From Streptomyces sp. NRRL S-37 (lineage in GTDB: Bacteria; Actinomycetota; Actinomycetes; Streptomycetales; Streptomycetaceae), in assembly GCF_000721605.1 (NCBI RefSeq), contig NZ_JOIZ01000005.1, forward strand, positions 1 through 64,000: a stretch of DNA of 64,000 nt, given 5' to 3'. Below the pieces are notes generated by a model. The model saw nothing but the letters and a program-made list of their open reading frames with translations. It was not told the DNA's origin and did not search any database. Every line of letters begins with the position of its first letter. Within the stretch, counting starts at the first letter, position 1. Both the position numbers and the translations under genes were made by a program. This document shows positions 9,534-18,781 of the stretch, in pieces.

Positions 9534-10232
9534 ATGCCGGTCGCGATCATCACGGGGGCTTCGAAGGGGCTCGGGGAGGCGCTCGCCCGGGGGCTGGCGG
9601 AGCGTGGCTGGGATCTGGTGCTGGACGCGCGGGACCCGGTGCCGCTGGCGGAGGCGGCGGGGCTGGTGTCGGCGCACGGCACGCGCGTGACGGCGCTGCC
9701 GGGGGACGTCACGGACGCGGCGCACCGCGCGGAGCTGGTGGCGGCGGCGTGGCGGCTGGGCGGGGTGGACCTGGTGGTGCACAACGCGAGCGCGCTGGGC
9801 GCGGAGCCGTTGGTGCGCCTGGAGGAGCTGCCGCTGGACGGGCTGCGGCGGGCGCTGGAGGTGAACCTGGTGGCGGCGCTGGGCCTGGTGCAGGAGGCGC
9901 TGCCGCTGCTCAGGTCGGCGGCGGCCGGGGCGGTGCTGGTGGTCAGCTCGGACGCCGCCGTGGAGGCGTATCCGACGTGGGGCGGGTACGGGGCGTCCAA
10001 GGCGGCGCTGGACCAGCTGGCGGCGGTGCTGGCGGTGGAGGAGCCGGGGCTGCGGGTGTGGTCGGTCGATCCCGGCGACATGGCGACGGACCTGTACGCG
10101 GCGGCCGTACCGGACGACGACGATCCGCGTCCTGAGCCGGCCGGTGTGGTGCCCGCCTTCCTGCGGCTGCTGGACGAGCGGCCGGCGAGCGGTCGCTACG
10201 CCGCCCCGGCGCTGCTGGAGGAGCGGCGATGA
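9534..10232 (+). CDS. Short-chain dehydrogenase/reductase
   Basis: The 232-residue classical SDR has cofactor motif TGASKGLGEA, VVHNASALG in place of NNAG, and catalytic Ser in VVSSDAA with YGASKAALDQLA (Tyr and Lys present), so it should be active. The substrate is unknown. ATG 9534 has a GAGGGG element upstream; the frame is open further upstream but the Rossmann fold begins at once with this start. Its stop overlaps the start of the QueA-like gene (ATGA), so the two are one operon. Confidence 0.9.
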   Translation: MPVAIITGASKGLGEALARGLAERGWDLVLDARDPVPLAEAAGLVSAHGTRVTALPGDVTDAAHRAELVAAAWRLGGVDLVVHNASALGAEPLVRLEELPLDGLRRALEVNLVAALGLVQEALPLLRSAAAGAVLVVSSDAAVEAYPTWGGYGASKAALDQLAAVLAVEEPGLRVWSVDPGDMATDLYAAAVPDDDDPRPEPAGVVPAFLRLLDERPASGRYAAPALLEERR

Positions 10233-11272
10233 CCGTGGCCGTGGAGGTGCCCGAGGAGCTGTCCGCGCGGGTGCCGGTGGAGCGGCGGGGACCGGGGCTC
10301 GACCGGGACTCGGTGCGGCTGCTGGTGTCGCGGGGCACGGCGGTGTCGCACCACGCCTTCGTGGAGCTGCCGCGACTACTGCGGGCCGGGGACCTGCTGG
10401 TGGTGAACACCTCGCCGACGCTGGCGGCGGCGGTCGGGGGGTGGATCGGGCACGCGCGCGTGGTGGTGCACTTCTCCACGCGCGGGGACGACGGCCGGTG
10501 GGCGGTCGAGCTGCGGGAGCCGGACGGGCGCGGCACCACGCGCCCGCGCGCGGGCGCGCCCGCGGGTACAGAGGTGCGGCTGGCCGGGGGCGCGCGGCTG
10601 GTGCTGGAGGAGCCGCTGAGCGCGCGGGGCGAGCGGCTGTGGTGGGCGCGCGTGTCGCGGGACGTGCTCGGGGTGCTGCGGGAGCACGGGCGGGCCATCC
10701 GGTACGCGTACACGGAGCGGGACCAGCCGCTGTCGGCGTACCAGACGGTGTTCGCGCTGCCGTCGCCGGACGGTGCGGGGAGTGCGGAGATGCCGAGCGC
10801 GGGGCGTCCGTTCACCGCGCGGACGGTGGCGGAGCTGGTGAGCCGGGGGGTGTGGTTCGCCCCGGTCACGCTGCACACGGGGGTGGCGTCGGCGGAGGCG
10901 CACGAGCCGCCGTATCCGGAGCGGTTCGCGGTGCCGGAGGCGTCGGCGCGGTTGATCGGGGCGGTGCGGGCGGGGGGCGGCCGGGTGATCGCGGTGGGGA
11001 CGACGGCCGTACGGGCGGTGGAGTCGGCGGCCGGTGCGGACGGCGTGGTGCGGGCCCGCGCGGGGTGGACCGACCTGGTGGTGACCCCTGAGCGCGGGGT
11101 GCGGGTGGTGGACGGGCTGCTGACCGGGCTGCACGAGCCGGAGGCCTCGCACCTGCTGATGCTGGAGGCGGTCGCGGGGCGGGCGGCGATCGGCCGGGGG
11201 TACGAGGAGGCGCTGCGCGGGCGCTATCTGTGGCACGAGTTCGGTGATGTGCATCTGGTTCTGCCGGAGTGA
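10229..11272 (+). CDS. QueA-like S-adenosylmethionine:tRNA ribosyltransferase-isomerase
   Basis: The 347-residue protein is homologous to QueA, which transfers and rearranges ribose from AdoMet onto 7-deazaguanine in tRNA. Recognisable blocks are RAGDLLVVNTSPTL, YQTVFA, WFAPVTLHTGV, VIAVGTTAVRAVESAA and the end YEEALRGRYLWHEFGDVHLVL. The sequence is divergent from classical QueA: LTGLHEPEASHLLML replaces the VTNFHLPxSTLLMLV block. No other queuosine gene lies in the window, so tRNA modification is not assured. It is translationally coupled to the upstream SDR. Confidence 0.8.
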   Translation: MTVAVEVPEELSARVPVERRGPGLDRDSVRLLVSRGTAVSHHAFVELPRLLRAGDLLVVNTSPTLAAAVGGWIGHARVVVHFSTRGDDGRWAVELREPDGRGTTRPRAGAPAGTEVRLAGGARLVLEEPLSARGERLWWARVSRDVLGVLREHGRAIRYAYTERDQPLSAYQTVFALPSPDGAGSAEMPSAGRPFTARTVAELVSRGVWFAPVTLHTGVASAEAHEPPYPERFAVPEASARLIGAVRAGGGRVIAVGTTAVRAVESAAGADGVVRARAGWTDLVVTPERGVRVVDGLLTGLHEPEASHLLMLEAVAGRAAIGRGYEEALRGRYLWHEFGDVHLVLPE

Positions 11273-11613
11273 CCGGAGCCGGTCACACAGAGCATTGCTT
11301 GAGCAACTTTTGGTGAGGGTGAGGGGTGGCCGGTGTGAGGCCGGGCATAGGGCGTACGTCACGTACGAAGGGGATTAGGAGAGACATAACGCCCGCATGA
11401 GCGGGGCGTATGGCCCCTTCTGCCCTGGTTTAGCCCTCCCCGATCCACTACCCGGCTTCGTACGTCACACCTTTGCCCCACCATTTTGCGGCCGCTAAGA
11501 ATGGCTGCGTCGCTCAGCGCCGTGGGTATCTCCCCGCGGCGTTTGTGCCGAAAGCACCCTGTCCCCACCGGACGTCGAGCGACCTCCGCGCTATTCGAAG
11601 AGGTCCATCCCGC
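11273..11613 (+). promoter_or_regulatory. Leader/promoter region of the transglycosylase gene
   Basis: These 341 bases hold no gene. A palindrome CGTACGTCACGTACG lies near 11349-11363, and a stem-loop ACGCCCGC/GCGGGGCGT with one bulge follows at about 11388-11410. A possible promoter is TTTGCC (11472-11477), 18 bases, TAAGAA (11496-11501), which would leave an untranslated leader of about 105 bases. I looked for the c-di-AMP (ydaO) riboswitch known upstream of some Streptomyces cell-wall hydrolases and did not find its conserved blocks. Confidence 0.4.
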
Positions 11614-12348
11614 ATGTCCAAGAACATCCTCACCCGTGGTCATAGTCGTGCCCTGACCCGTCACCACAAGCTCGCCGTCGCCGGTGTCGCGGCCCTCGGC
11701 GCCGCCGCCATCGGTTTCTCGGCCGTCCCGAGCAACGCGTCCACGGCCACCACGGCCGAGGTCGCCGCCCCCACGGCGAAGGTCGCGTACAGCACCGAGC
11801 CGATCCAGGGCGTCAAGGCGAGCGTCACCGACCAGGTCGCCGGTTCCAGCGTCAAGGTCGAGCAGATCGCGGCGAAGAAGGAAGCCGCGGCCCAGGCCAC
11901 CGCCGAGAAGAAGGCCGCCGCCGCTGCCGCGGAGGCCAAGGCGGAGAAGGCCCGCCAGGCCGAGGAGGCCGCGAGCCGCGCCGCCGAGCGCGCCGAGGTG
12001 AAGCAGGCCGCCCCGGAGAAGAGCTACAGCGACAACCTGGACGGCTGGATCCGCGAGTCCCTGGCCATCATGAAGAAGCACGGCATCCCGGGCTCCTACG
12101 AGGGCATCCACCGCAACGTCATGCGGGAGTCCTCCGGCAACCCGAAGGCGATCAACCTCTGGGACGTCAACGCCCAGAACGGCATCCCGTCCAAGGGCCT
12201 GCTGCAGGTGATCCCGCCGACCTTCGAGGCCTACCACGTCCCGGGCACCCCGAAGGACATCTACGACCCGGTCGCCAACATCACCGCCGCCTGCAACTAC
12301 GCGGCCGACAAGTACGGCACCATGGACAACGTCGACAGCGCGTACTGA
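11614..12348 (+). CDS. Secreted lytic transglycosylase (SLT domain)
   Basis: The 244-residue protein has a signal sequence (KLAVAGVAALGAAAIGFSAVPSNA). An Ala/Lys/Glu-rich helical linker, probably coiled coil, spans about residues 85-135. The C-terminal SLT-type domain reads WIRESLAIMKKHGIPGSYEGIHRNVMRESSGNPKAINLWD, with the catalytic Glu in RESSGNP, followed by SKGLLQVIPPTFEAY and ITAACNYAADKYG. It should cleave peptidoglycan glycan strands outside the membrane. ATG 11614 is the first start that gives a proper signal peptide. Confidence 0.9.
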   Translation: MSKNILTRGHSRALTRHHKLAVAGVAALGAAAIGFSAVPSNASTATTAEVAAPTAKVAYSTEPIQGVKASVTDQVAGSSVKVEQIAAKKEAAAQATAEKKAAAAAAEAKAEKARQAEEAASRAAERAEVKQAAPEKSYSDNLDGWIRESLAIMKKHGIPGSYEGIHRNVMRESSGNPKAINLWDVNAQNGIPSKGLLQVIPPTFEAYHVPGTPKDIYDPVANITAACNYAADKYGTMDNVDSAY

Positions 12349-12387
12349 GAGGTCGGCGCGGACCTCTTCTCGCGAACCGAAGGACGC

Positions 12388-12425
12388 CGAAGGGCGGCAC
12401 CCTCCTGACGGGGTGCCGCCCTTCG
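12388..12425. terminator. Bidirectional terminator between convergent genes
   Basis: A perfect 15-bp inverted repeat (12388-12402 and 12411-12425, arms CGAAGGGCGGCACCC and its complement) lies between the ends of the transglycosylase and ABC exporter genes. There is no T-tract, as is common in Streptomyces. Confidence 0.85.
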
Positions 12426-12442
12426 GGGCCGTACGGCGCGGA

Positions 12443-14998
12443 CTACTTGCGCATGACCTCGGGCTCGTGGCGGCGCAGGAAGCGGGCCACGAAGAAGCCG
12501 CAGATCACGCCGAGGGCGAGCAGTGCGCCCATGTCCATCGCCCAGGCGCCGACCGTGTGCTCCCACAGCGGGTCGGTGTCGCCGGCCGTCTCCGGCGGGC
12601 TGATCTTGTTGAAGTCCAGCGTGGCGCCCGAGGCGGCGACCGCCCAGCGCGACGGCATCAGGAACGAGAACTGGTTGACGCCGATCGAGCCGTGCAGGGT
12701 GAACAGGCAGCCGGTGAAGACGACCTGGATGATCGCGAACATCACCAGCAGCGGCATGGTCTTCTCGGCGGTCTTCACCAGCGCGGAGATGATCAGGCCG
12801 AACATCATCGAGGTGAAGCCGAGCGCCATGATCGGCACGGAGAGCTCCAGCAGTGTGAGGCTCCCGAAGACCAGGCCCTCCTCCGGGATCTCCCGGCTGG
12901 AGAAGCCGATCACGCCGACCAGCAGGCCCTGCAGCACGGTGATCATGCCGAGCACGAACACCTTGGACATCAGGTACGCCGAGCGGGACAGGCCGGTGGC
13001 GCGCTCCCGCTCGTAGATGACCCGTTCCTTGATCAGCTCACGCACGGAGTTCGCCGCGCCCGCGAAACAGGCGCCCACCGCGAGTATCAGCAGGACCGTG
13101 GTCGCCGTGCCGTTCGGGATGATCCGGCCGGTCTGCGGGTTGGGCGGGTTGGGCAGCAGGCCCTTGTCCGCGTCGATGAGCAGGCTGACCGCGCCCAGGA
13201 CGGCCGGCAGGATCACCATCAGGGCGAGGAAGCCCTTGTCGGAGACGATCACCGAGATGTAGCGGCGCACCAGGGTCACGAACTGTGACATCCAGCCCTG
13301 TGGCTTCGGTGGCCGCATCGCCTGCATCGGCGGTACCTGTACGGACTGCGGTGCGACCGCGTCGATGTCCGCGGCGTACATCTGGTAGTGCTGCGAGCCC
13401 TTCCAGCGGCCCGCCCAGTCGTAGTCGCGGTAGTTCTCGAAGGCGGAGAAGACGTCGGCCCAGGTGTCGTAGCCGAAGAAGTTCAGCGCCTCGTCGGGCG
13501 GGCCGAAGTAGGCGACGGAGCCGCCGGGCGCCATCACCAGGAGCTTGTCGCAGATCGCCAGCTCGGCCACCGAGTGCGTGACAACGAGGACGGTGCGGCC
13601 GTCGTCGGCGAGGCCGCGCAGGAGCTGCATGACGTCGCGGTCCATGCCCGGGTCGAGGCCGGAGGTGGGCTCGTCCAGGAAGATCAGGGACGGCTTGGTG
13701 AGCAGCTCCAGGGCGACGGAGACGCGCTTGCGCTGGCCGCCGGACAGGGACGTGACCTTCTTGTCCTTGTGGATGTCCAGCTTGAGTTCGCGCAGCACCT
13801 CGTCGATGCGGGACTCGCGCTCGGCGGCCGTGGTGTCGGCGGGGAAGCGGAGCTTGGCCGCGTACTTGAGGGCCTTCTTGACGGTCAGCTCCTTGTGCAG
13901 GATGTCGTCCTGCGGGACCAGACCGATGCGCTGGCGCAGCTCGGCGAACTGCTTGTAGAGGTTCCGGTTGTCGTAGAGGACCTCGCCCTGGTTGGCCGGG
14001 CGGTAGCCGGTGAGGGCCTTGAGCAGGGTCGACTTGCCGGAGCCGGACGGGCCGATGACCGCGATCAGCGACTTCTCGGGGACGCCGAAGGAGACGTCCT
14101 TGAGGATCTGCTTGCCGCCGTCGACGGTGACCGTCAGGTGGCGGGCGGAGAAGGACACCTCGCCGGTGTCGACGAACTCCTCGAGCCGGTCCCCGACGAT
14201 CCGGAACGTCGAGTGGCCGACGCCCACGATGTCGGTGGGGCCGAGCAGTTGGGTGCCGCCCTTGGCGATCGGCTGACCGTTGACGTACGTGCCGTTGTGC
14301 GAGCCGAGGTCGCGGATCTCCATACGGCCGTCGGGCGTGGAGTGGAACTCGGCGTGGTTGCGGGAGACCTGGAGGTCGGAGACGACCAGGTCGTTCTCCA
14401 GGGCGCGGCCGATGCGCATCACGCGGCCGAGGGAGAACTGGTGGAACGTGGTGGGGCTGCGGTCGCCGTAGACCGGCGCGCCCGCGCCGCCGCCCGGGCC
14501 GCCCTGCTGCTGCGGGATGTGCGGCGCGGACTGCTGCGGTGCCGGCTGCTGCCAGCCGGGCTGCTGGGCGGGCGGCTGCTGTTGCGGCGCCTGCTGGGAC
14601 CAGCCGGCGTTCGCACCCTGGGCGGCGTACGGCTGCTGCGGCTGGGCCTGCGGCGTGGCGGCCGGAGCCGCGGCGCCCGCACCCGCGCCTGCGCCCGCAC
14701 CGGACAGCGTCACGCGCGGGCCGTCGTTCGCGTTGCCCAGGTTCAGCACCGTGTCGGAGCCGAACTCCAGGTGGTGGATCCGCTGCCCCTGCACGAACGT
14801 GCCGTTGGTGCTGCCGTGGTCCTCGATGACCCAACTGCGCCCGTTGAAGCTGATCGTGGCGTGACGCCAGGAGACCCTGGCGTCGTCCAGCACGACGTCC
14901 CCCTGCGGATCGCGTCCGAGGGTGTATGCCCTGGACGGATCGAGCGTCCAGGTCCGTCCGTTTGATTCCAGTACGAGTTCCGGCACTCCATGCCCCAC
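12443..14998 (-). CDS. FHA-FHA-ABC exporter with ABC-2 permease (Rv1747-like)
   Basis: The 851-residue single-chain half-transporter has FHA domain 1 at about 15-95 (YTLGRDPQGDVVLDDARVSWRHATI, GSTNGTFVQG), then a Pro/Gln/Ala-rich linker, and FHA domain 2 at about 190-270 (MRIGRALENDLVVSDLQVSRNHAEF, GSHNGTYVNG). The ATPase follows (GPSGSGKST, LSGGQRKR, IFLDEPTSGLDPG), then six membrane helices of the ABC-2 type. The plan matches mycobacterial Rv1747, whose FHA domains bind phosphothreonine made by a Ser/Thr kinase, so kinase-gated export of a cell-envelope molecule is likely. The start is GTG 14998 or GTG 14986; both are plausible. Confidence 0.93.
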   Translation of the reverse strand: MGHGVPELVLESNGRTWTLDPSRAYTLGRDPQGDVVLDDARVSWRHATISFNGRSWVIEDHGSTNGTFVQGQRIHHLEFGSDTVLNLGNANDGPRVTLSGAGAGAGAGAAAPAATPQAQPQQPYAAQGANAGWSQQAPQQQPPAQQPGWQQPAPQQSAPHIPQQQGGPGGGAGAPVYGDRSPTTFHQFSLGRVMRIGRALENDLVVSDLQVSRNHAEFHSTPDGRMEIRDLGSHNGTYVNGQPIAKGGTQLLGPTDIVGVGHSTFRIVGDRLEEFVDTGEVSFSARHLTVTVDGGKQILKDVSFGVPEKSLIAVIGPSGSGKSTLLKALTGYRPANQGEVLYDNRNLYKQFAELRQRIGLVPQDDILHKELTVKKALKYAAKLRFPADTTAAERESRIDEVLRELKLDIHKDKKVTSLSGGQRKRVSVALELLTKPSLIFLDEPTSGLDPGMDRDVMQLLRGLADDGRTVLVVTHSVAELAICDKLLVMAPGGSVAYFGPPDEALNFFGYDTWADVFSAFENYRDYDWAGRWKGSQHYQMYAADIDAVAPQSVQVPPMQAMRPPKPQGWMSQFVTLVRRYISVIVSDKGFLALMVILPAVLGAVSLLIDADKGLLPNPPNPQTGRIIPNGTATTVLLILAVGACFAGAANSVRELIKERVIYERERATGLSRSAYLMSKVFVLGMITVLQGLLVGVIGFSSREIPEEGLVFGSLTLLELSVPIMALGFTSMMFGLIISALVKTAEKTMPLLVMFAIIQVVFTGCLFTLHGSIGVNQFSFLMPSRWAVAASGATLDFNKISPPETAGDTDPLWEHTVGAWAMDMGALLALGVICGFFVARFLRRHEPEVMRK

Positions 14999-15227
14999 TG
15001 AGTTGTCCCCCGAATTTCCCCCATCGCAGGGAGTCTAGGGATGTCGAACATCGGGGGGAACTATTTCAGGCCCGGCCCCCTGACCGAAAGTCGGGCCTTG
15101 TCACGAGCGCGCACCAAGGTGTTCACCGGCTTTCGTCGACGGGGTTGAAATCGGCCCGGAGAGTGGTAAACCACGCGAGGGGGACATGTGCGGCCGTCAC
15201 GCCGCGTCGCGGATCGGGGGGTCTGCC

Positions 15228-17285
15228 ATGAGTGCTGCCACGGGTGCCGGAGCGGCGGAGCACGGTGCGCGCGTGCCGTGGGGCGATGTGGTGATGTCCG
15301 CGGTCGCCGCGGTGAGCTGGGCGCTGATCGGGATGGCGGGGACGGCGGCGCTCGGGCTGCACCTGCTCGACGCGGACGCGGCCGGGTCGCTGGGGCCGAT
15401 GACCGCCGCGGTGGTGGCTCTGGGGGCGGGCGGTTCGGTCACGCCGTCCGGTGACGTGTCCGCCTTCGGGCTGTCGGGTGCGGAGGCCGGTACGGCCGTG
15501 GAAGTCACGCCGCTGGGTGTGAGCCTGGTGGGTGCGCTGCTGCTGTCGTACTTCTTTCTGCGGTCCCTGCGAGCGGCGGGAGTCGTGGTCTCCGGAACCG
15601 AACTCCTCGCGCGTGCGGGTGCGGTGGTCGCGCTGTTCGCGGCGATGACGGGCGGGCTGGTCTGGGCGGGCCACGACGTCGTCACCATCGACGGGGGCTC
15701 GCTGGGACTGGACGACCTGCCGGGGGTGGGTGGTGGCGGGGTCGGGATCCCGGGGCTGGGCGATGTCGGGGGGCTGCTGCCGGACCGGGTGGGTGATCTC
15801 GTCGACGCGCGGACGGCGGTGGGGTTCACCGTCGACACGGCGCCGACGCTGCTCGGGGGGCTCGGCTGGGCGGCCGGCGTCCTGCTCGTCGCGTTGCTGG
15901 CGTCCCGCCGCACCCCCCTGCCGCGTGGCTGGGACGCCGTGCACCGTGCCGTACGGCCGGCGGTGTCCGCCCTCGTCACGGTGCTCCTGGTGGCGGTGGC
16001 GGCGGGGCTCGCGGCGGCGGGGTACGCGGCGATCGGCGACGACCGTCCCCGGCGGATCGTGGGGGCGGCGTTGCTGGGGGCACCGAACGGGGTGTGGACC
16101 GGGGTACCGCTCGGCCTGTTCGTGCCGTGGGACGGGCGGGCGAGCGGGGCGCTGCTCGGGGTGCTGCCGCACCCCGTGGACGACCTGCTGCGGACCGGGG
16201 CGGACCGGTCCGTCACGCTGGGGCGGCTGGCGGAGCTCGACGGGCGGGTGTGGCTGCTGGCGGTGGCTGCCGCGCTGATGATGCTGCTGGCGGGGGTGCT
16301 GACGGGGGTACGGACGCCGGTGGGGACGGGGCCTGCGGGGACGAGGCCTGTGGGACCGGCCGGCTTCGCCGGGCGGTGCGCGCTGCGGCTGGGTGCCGCC
16401 ACGGCGTTGGCTCTGCCGTTGCTGGCCTGGCTGACGGAGGTGTCGGCGAACGCCTCGCTGTCCGTGCTGGGCTTCGACGCGTTCGGTGCCGGTATCGAAC
16501 TGCGCGGCCGGCTCGGCACGGCGCTTCTGCTGGGCGCGGTGTGGGGCGCGGGCGCGGGCGCGGCGGGCGCGCTGCTGGCCCGGGTGAGCGGGGCGGCGGG
16601 GGTGCGGGCGGCACCGTTGGCACGGAGTGACATCAAGGCGGCCGGGGAATGGCGGGCGGCGTCGGCCGTCGGGGGCCCGGGCGGAGGGACGGCCCCCGGG
16701 CCCTACGAGCCGGGGACCCCTTACCGCCCGCCGAACCCGGACACCAATCCGTATCTGCGGGTGTCACGGGAGACGTGGGCGCCCCGTGCGTCAGCGGAAC
16801 CGCACGCGTCGCGGGAGCGGGGGCCGTGGGGGACGCGCGGAGCGTGGAGCCCCGAGGACACGCCTCGGGGGGCCGGGGGCCCGCCGGGCGCCGCTGGACC
16901 GGCCGGGCCCGAACCGCAGGAACGACGGGCACCGTGGAGGCAGGGACCCCCGGGATCGCGGGAACGGGGGCCAGGGGAGGCGCACGGAGCGCGGAGGCCT
17001 GAGGACGCGCCGGGCCAGGCCCGGGAACCGTCGGCCGGTGGGAGTACCGGGGCGCCCGAGGACGGCGCCGGGAGCGGCGACATCTACGGGGCGCCCACCG
17101 TGATCCGGCCACCCGGGCGTGGGACCCGGCGAGGGGCCGGGGAGCGGGGCGGGAGCGAAGACGGAGGGGGCAGGCGGTCGCTGTGTCCGGACGAGGGGCC
17201 TCCGCCTCCGCCTCCGCCGCCTCCCCCGGCCCCGCGGAAGCCGCCGCCACGACAGCCGGACGGGCGGGAGACCGACGGACGATGA
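15228..17285 (+). CDS. Streptophobe-family membrane protein
   Basis: The 685-residue protein has about ten hydrophobic helices over its first 450 residues (for example AVAAVSWALIGMAGTAALGLHLL and AVVALFAAMTGGLVWAG). A long hydrophilic tail follows with the motif NPDTNPYLRVSRETW, many Arg/Gly/Pro/Glu residues and a run of ten Pro near the end. This matches the streptophobe family, restricted to streptomycetes and of unknown function. ATG 15228 is preferred; ATG 15186 with GAGGGGGAC just before it is an alternative. The stop overlaps an ATG whose frame runs into serB. Confidence 0.75.
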   Translation: MSAATGAGAAEHGARVPWGDVVMSAVAAVSWALIGMAGTAALGLHLLDADAAGSLGPMTAAVVALGAGGSVTPSGDVSAFGLSGAEAGTAVEVTPLGVSLVGALLLSYFFLRSLRAAGVVVSGTELLARAGAVVALFAAMTGGLVWAGHDVVTIDGGSLGLDDLPGVGGGGVGIPGLGDVGGLLPDRVGDLVDARTAVGFTVDTAPTLLGGLGWAAGVLLVALLASRRTPLPRGWDAVHRAVRPAVSALVTVLLVAVAAGLAAAGYAAIGDDRPRRIVGAALLGAPNGVWTGVPLGLFVPWDGRASGALLGVLPHPVDDLLRTGADRSVTLGRLAELDGRVWLLAVAAALMMLLAGVLTGVRTPVGTGPAGTRPVGPAGFAGRCALRLGAATALALPLLAWLTEVSANASLSVLGFDAFGAGIELRGRLGTALLLGAVWGAGAGAAGALLARVSGAAGVRAAPLARSDIKAAGEWRAASAVGGPGGGTAPGPYEPGTPYRPPNPDTNPYLRVSRETWAPRASAEPHASRERGPWGTRGAWSPEDTPRGAGGPPGAAGPAGPEPQERRAPWRQGPPGSRERGPGEAHGARRPEDAPGQAREPSAGGSTGAPEDGAGSGDIYGAPTVIRPPGRGTRRGAGERGGSEDGGGRRSLCPDEGPPPPPPPPPPAPRKPPPRQPDGRETDGR

Positions 17286-17494
17286 GCCCGCGCCGCGGAA
17301 GGCGGCCACGCCGGCGACCGGACGGGGAGGAGGCGGCCCCGCAGGACACGGACGCGTGGGAGAAAGGGCAGGTGACCTATGGGAGGTCTCTGGTCCGCCA
17401 TGTGCGGGACACCGGTGCGACAGACGGTGTTCGCTGTCCGGCTGGCGGACCTCGGAGGCGCGAGGCACTGGGTGCCGGATACGGTGGGAACACC

Positions 17495-18703
17495 ATGAGC
17501 GCATCGCAGACCACCGACGTTCCCACCCTCCTTGTCAAGATCTTCGGCAAGGACCGGCCGGGCATCACGGCCGGCCTCTTCGACACCCTCGCCGCCTACT
17601 CGGTCGACGTGGTCGACATCGAGCAGGTCGTCACCCGTGGCCGCATCGTGCTCTGCGCGCTCGTGACCCAGCCGCCCAAGGGACTGGAAGGGGATCTGCG
17701 GGCGACCGTCCACAGCTGGGCGGAGTCGATGAAGATGCAGGCGGAGATCATCTCCGGCAAGGGCGACAACCGTCCGCGCGGGCTCGGCCGCTCCCTGGTC
17801 ACCGTGCTGGGGCATCCCCTCACCTCGGAGGCCACGGCGGCGATCGCCGCACGGATCACCCAGGCCGGCGGCAACATCGACCGTATCTTCCGGCTCGCCA
17901 AGTACCCGGTGACCGCCGTGGAGTTCGCGGTGTCCGGCGTGGAGACGGAACCACTGCGGACCGCGCTGGTGACCGACGCCGCCAGGCTCGGAGTCGACGT
18001 CGCCGTGGTCGGGGCGGGGCTGTACCGGCGGGCGCAGCGCCTGGTCGTCATGGACGTGGACTCCACCCTCATCCAGGACGAGGTGATCGAACTCTTCGCC
18101 GCGCACGCGGGCTGCGAGGACCAGGTCGCCGAGGTGACGGCCGCCGCGATGCGCGGGGAGCTGGACTTCGAGCAGTCGCTGCACGCGCGTGTGGCACTGC
18201 TGGAAGGGCTGGACGCCTCCGTGGTGGACAAGGTCCGCAGCGAGGTGCGGCTGACGCCGGGCGCCCGCACCCTGATCCGTACGCTGAAGCGCCTCGGCTA
18301 CCAAGTGGGTGTGGTGTCGGGCGGGTTCACCCAGGTCACGGATGATCTGAAGGAGCGGCTGGGGCTGGACTTCGCCCAGGCCAACACCCTGGAGATCGTC
18401 GACGGGAAGCTGACGGGCAAGGTCACCGGCGAGATCGTGGACCGGGCGGGCAAGGCCCGGCTGCTGCGCCGGTTCGCCGCCGAGGCGGGGGTGCCGCTGT
18501 CGCAGACGGTGGCGATCGGTGACGGTGCGAACGATCTCGACATGCTGAACGCGGCGGGGCTCGGTGTCGCCTTCAACGCCAAGCCGGTGGTGCGCGAGGC
18601 CGCGCACACGGCGGTGAACTTCCCCTTCCTGGACACGGTCCTTTACCTGCTCGGCGTCACCCGCGAAGAGGTCGAGGCGGCGGACACGCTCGACGTGGAC
18701 TGA
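17495..18703 (+). CDS. serB: Phosphoserine phosphatase (ACT-HAD)
   Basis: The 402-residue enzyme of the last step of serine synthesis hydrolyses O-phosphoserine. N-terminal ACT-type regulatory sequence (LLVKIFGKDRPGITAGLFDTLA and a second ACT-like repeat near residues 90-175) precedes the HAD phosphatase domain: motif I VMDVDSTLIQDE with nucleophile Asp, motif II GVVSGGFT, Lys in KARLLRR, and motif IV GDGANDLDMLNAAG. This two-part layout is the SerB2 form of actinobacteria. ATG 17495 begins the ACT domain. The same frame is open back to 17183, but that part has no family similarity. Confidence 0.94.
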   Translation: MSASQTTDVPTLLVKIFGKDRPGITAGLFDTLAAYSVDVVDIEQVVTRGRIVLCALVTQPPKGLEGDLRATVHSWAESMKMQAEIISGKGDNRPRGLGRSLVTVLGHPLTSEATAAIAARITQAGGNIDRIFRLAKYPVTAVEFAVSGVETEPLRTALVTDAARLGVDVAVVGAGLYRRAQRLVVMDVDSTLIQDEVIELFAAHAGCEDQVAEVTAAAMRGELDFEQSLHARVALLEGLDASVVDKVRSEVRLTPGARTLIRTLKRLGYQVGVVSGGFTQVTDDLKERLGLDFAQANTLEIVDGKLTGKVTGEIVDRAGKARLLRRFAAEAGVPLSQTVAIGDGANDLDMLNAAGLGVAFNAKPVVREAAHTAVNFPFLDTVLYLLGVTREEVEAADTLDVD

Positions 18704-18733
18704 GCCGCCCGGACCGGGCCACGGAGACGCGCG

Positions 18734-18765
18734 GGCCCGGTACCGGCGGACGTCGGTGCCGGGCC
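18734..18765. terminator. Hairpin between convergent serB and the phosphatase gene
   Basis: GGCCCGGTACCG (18734-18745) pairs with CGGTGCCGGGCC (18754-18765), with one G-T wobble. There is no T-tract. It lies between two convergent stops, the expected position of a shared terminator. Confidence 0.65.
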
Positions 18766-18781
18766 TCAGCCGTGCCGGGTG

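Noticed and set aside
11273..11613. c-di-AMP (ydaO-type) riboswitch before the transglycosylase
   Set aside because: Expected for some Streptomyces cell-wall hydrolases, but the conserved blocks could not be found.
17282..17494. A separate small gene between streptophobe and serB
   Set aside because: The frame has no ribosome-binding site, is Arg/Pro-rich at the start and merges into serB. I report it only as a finding about an alternative start.
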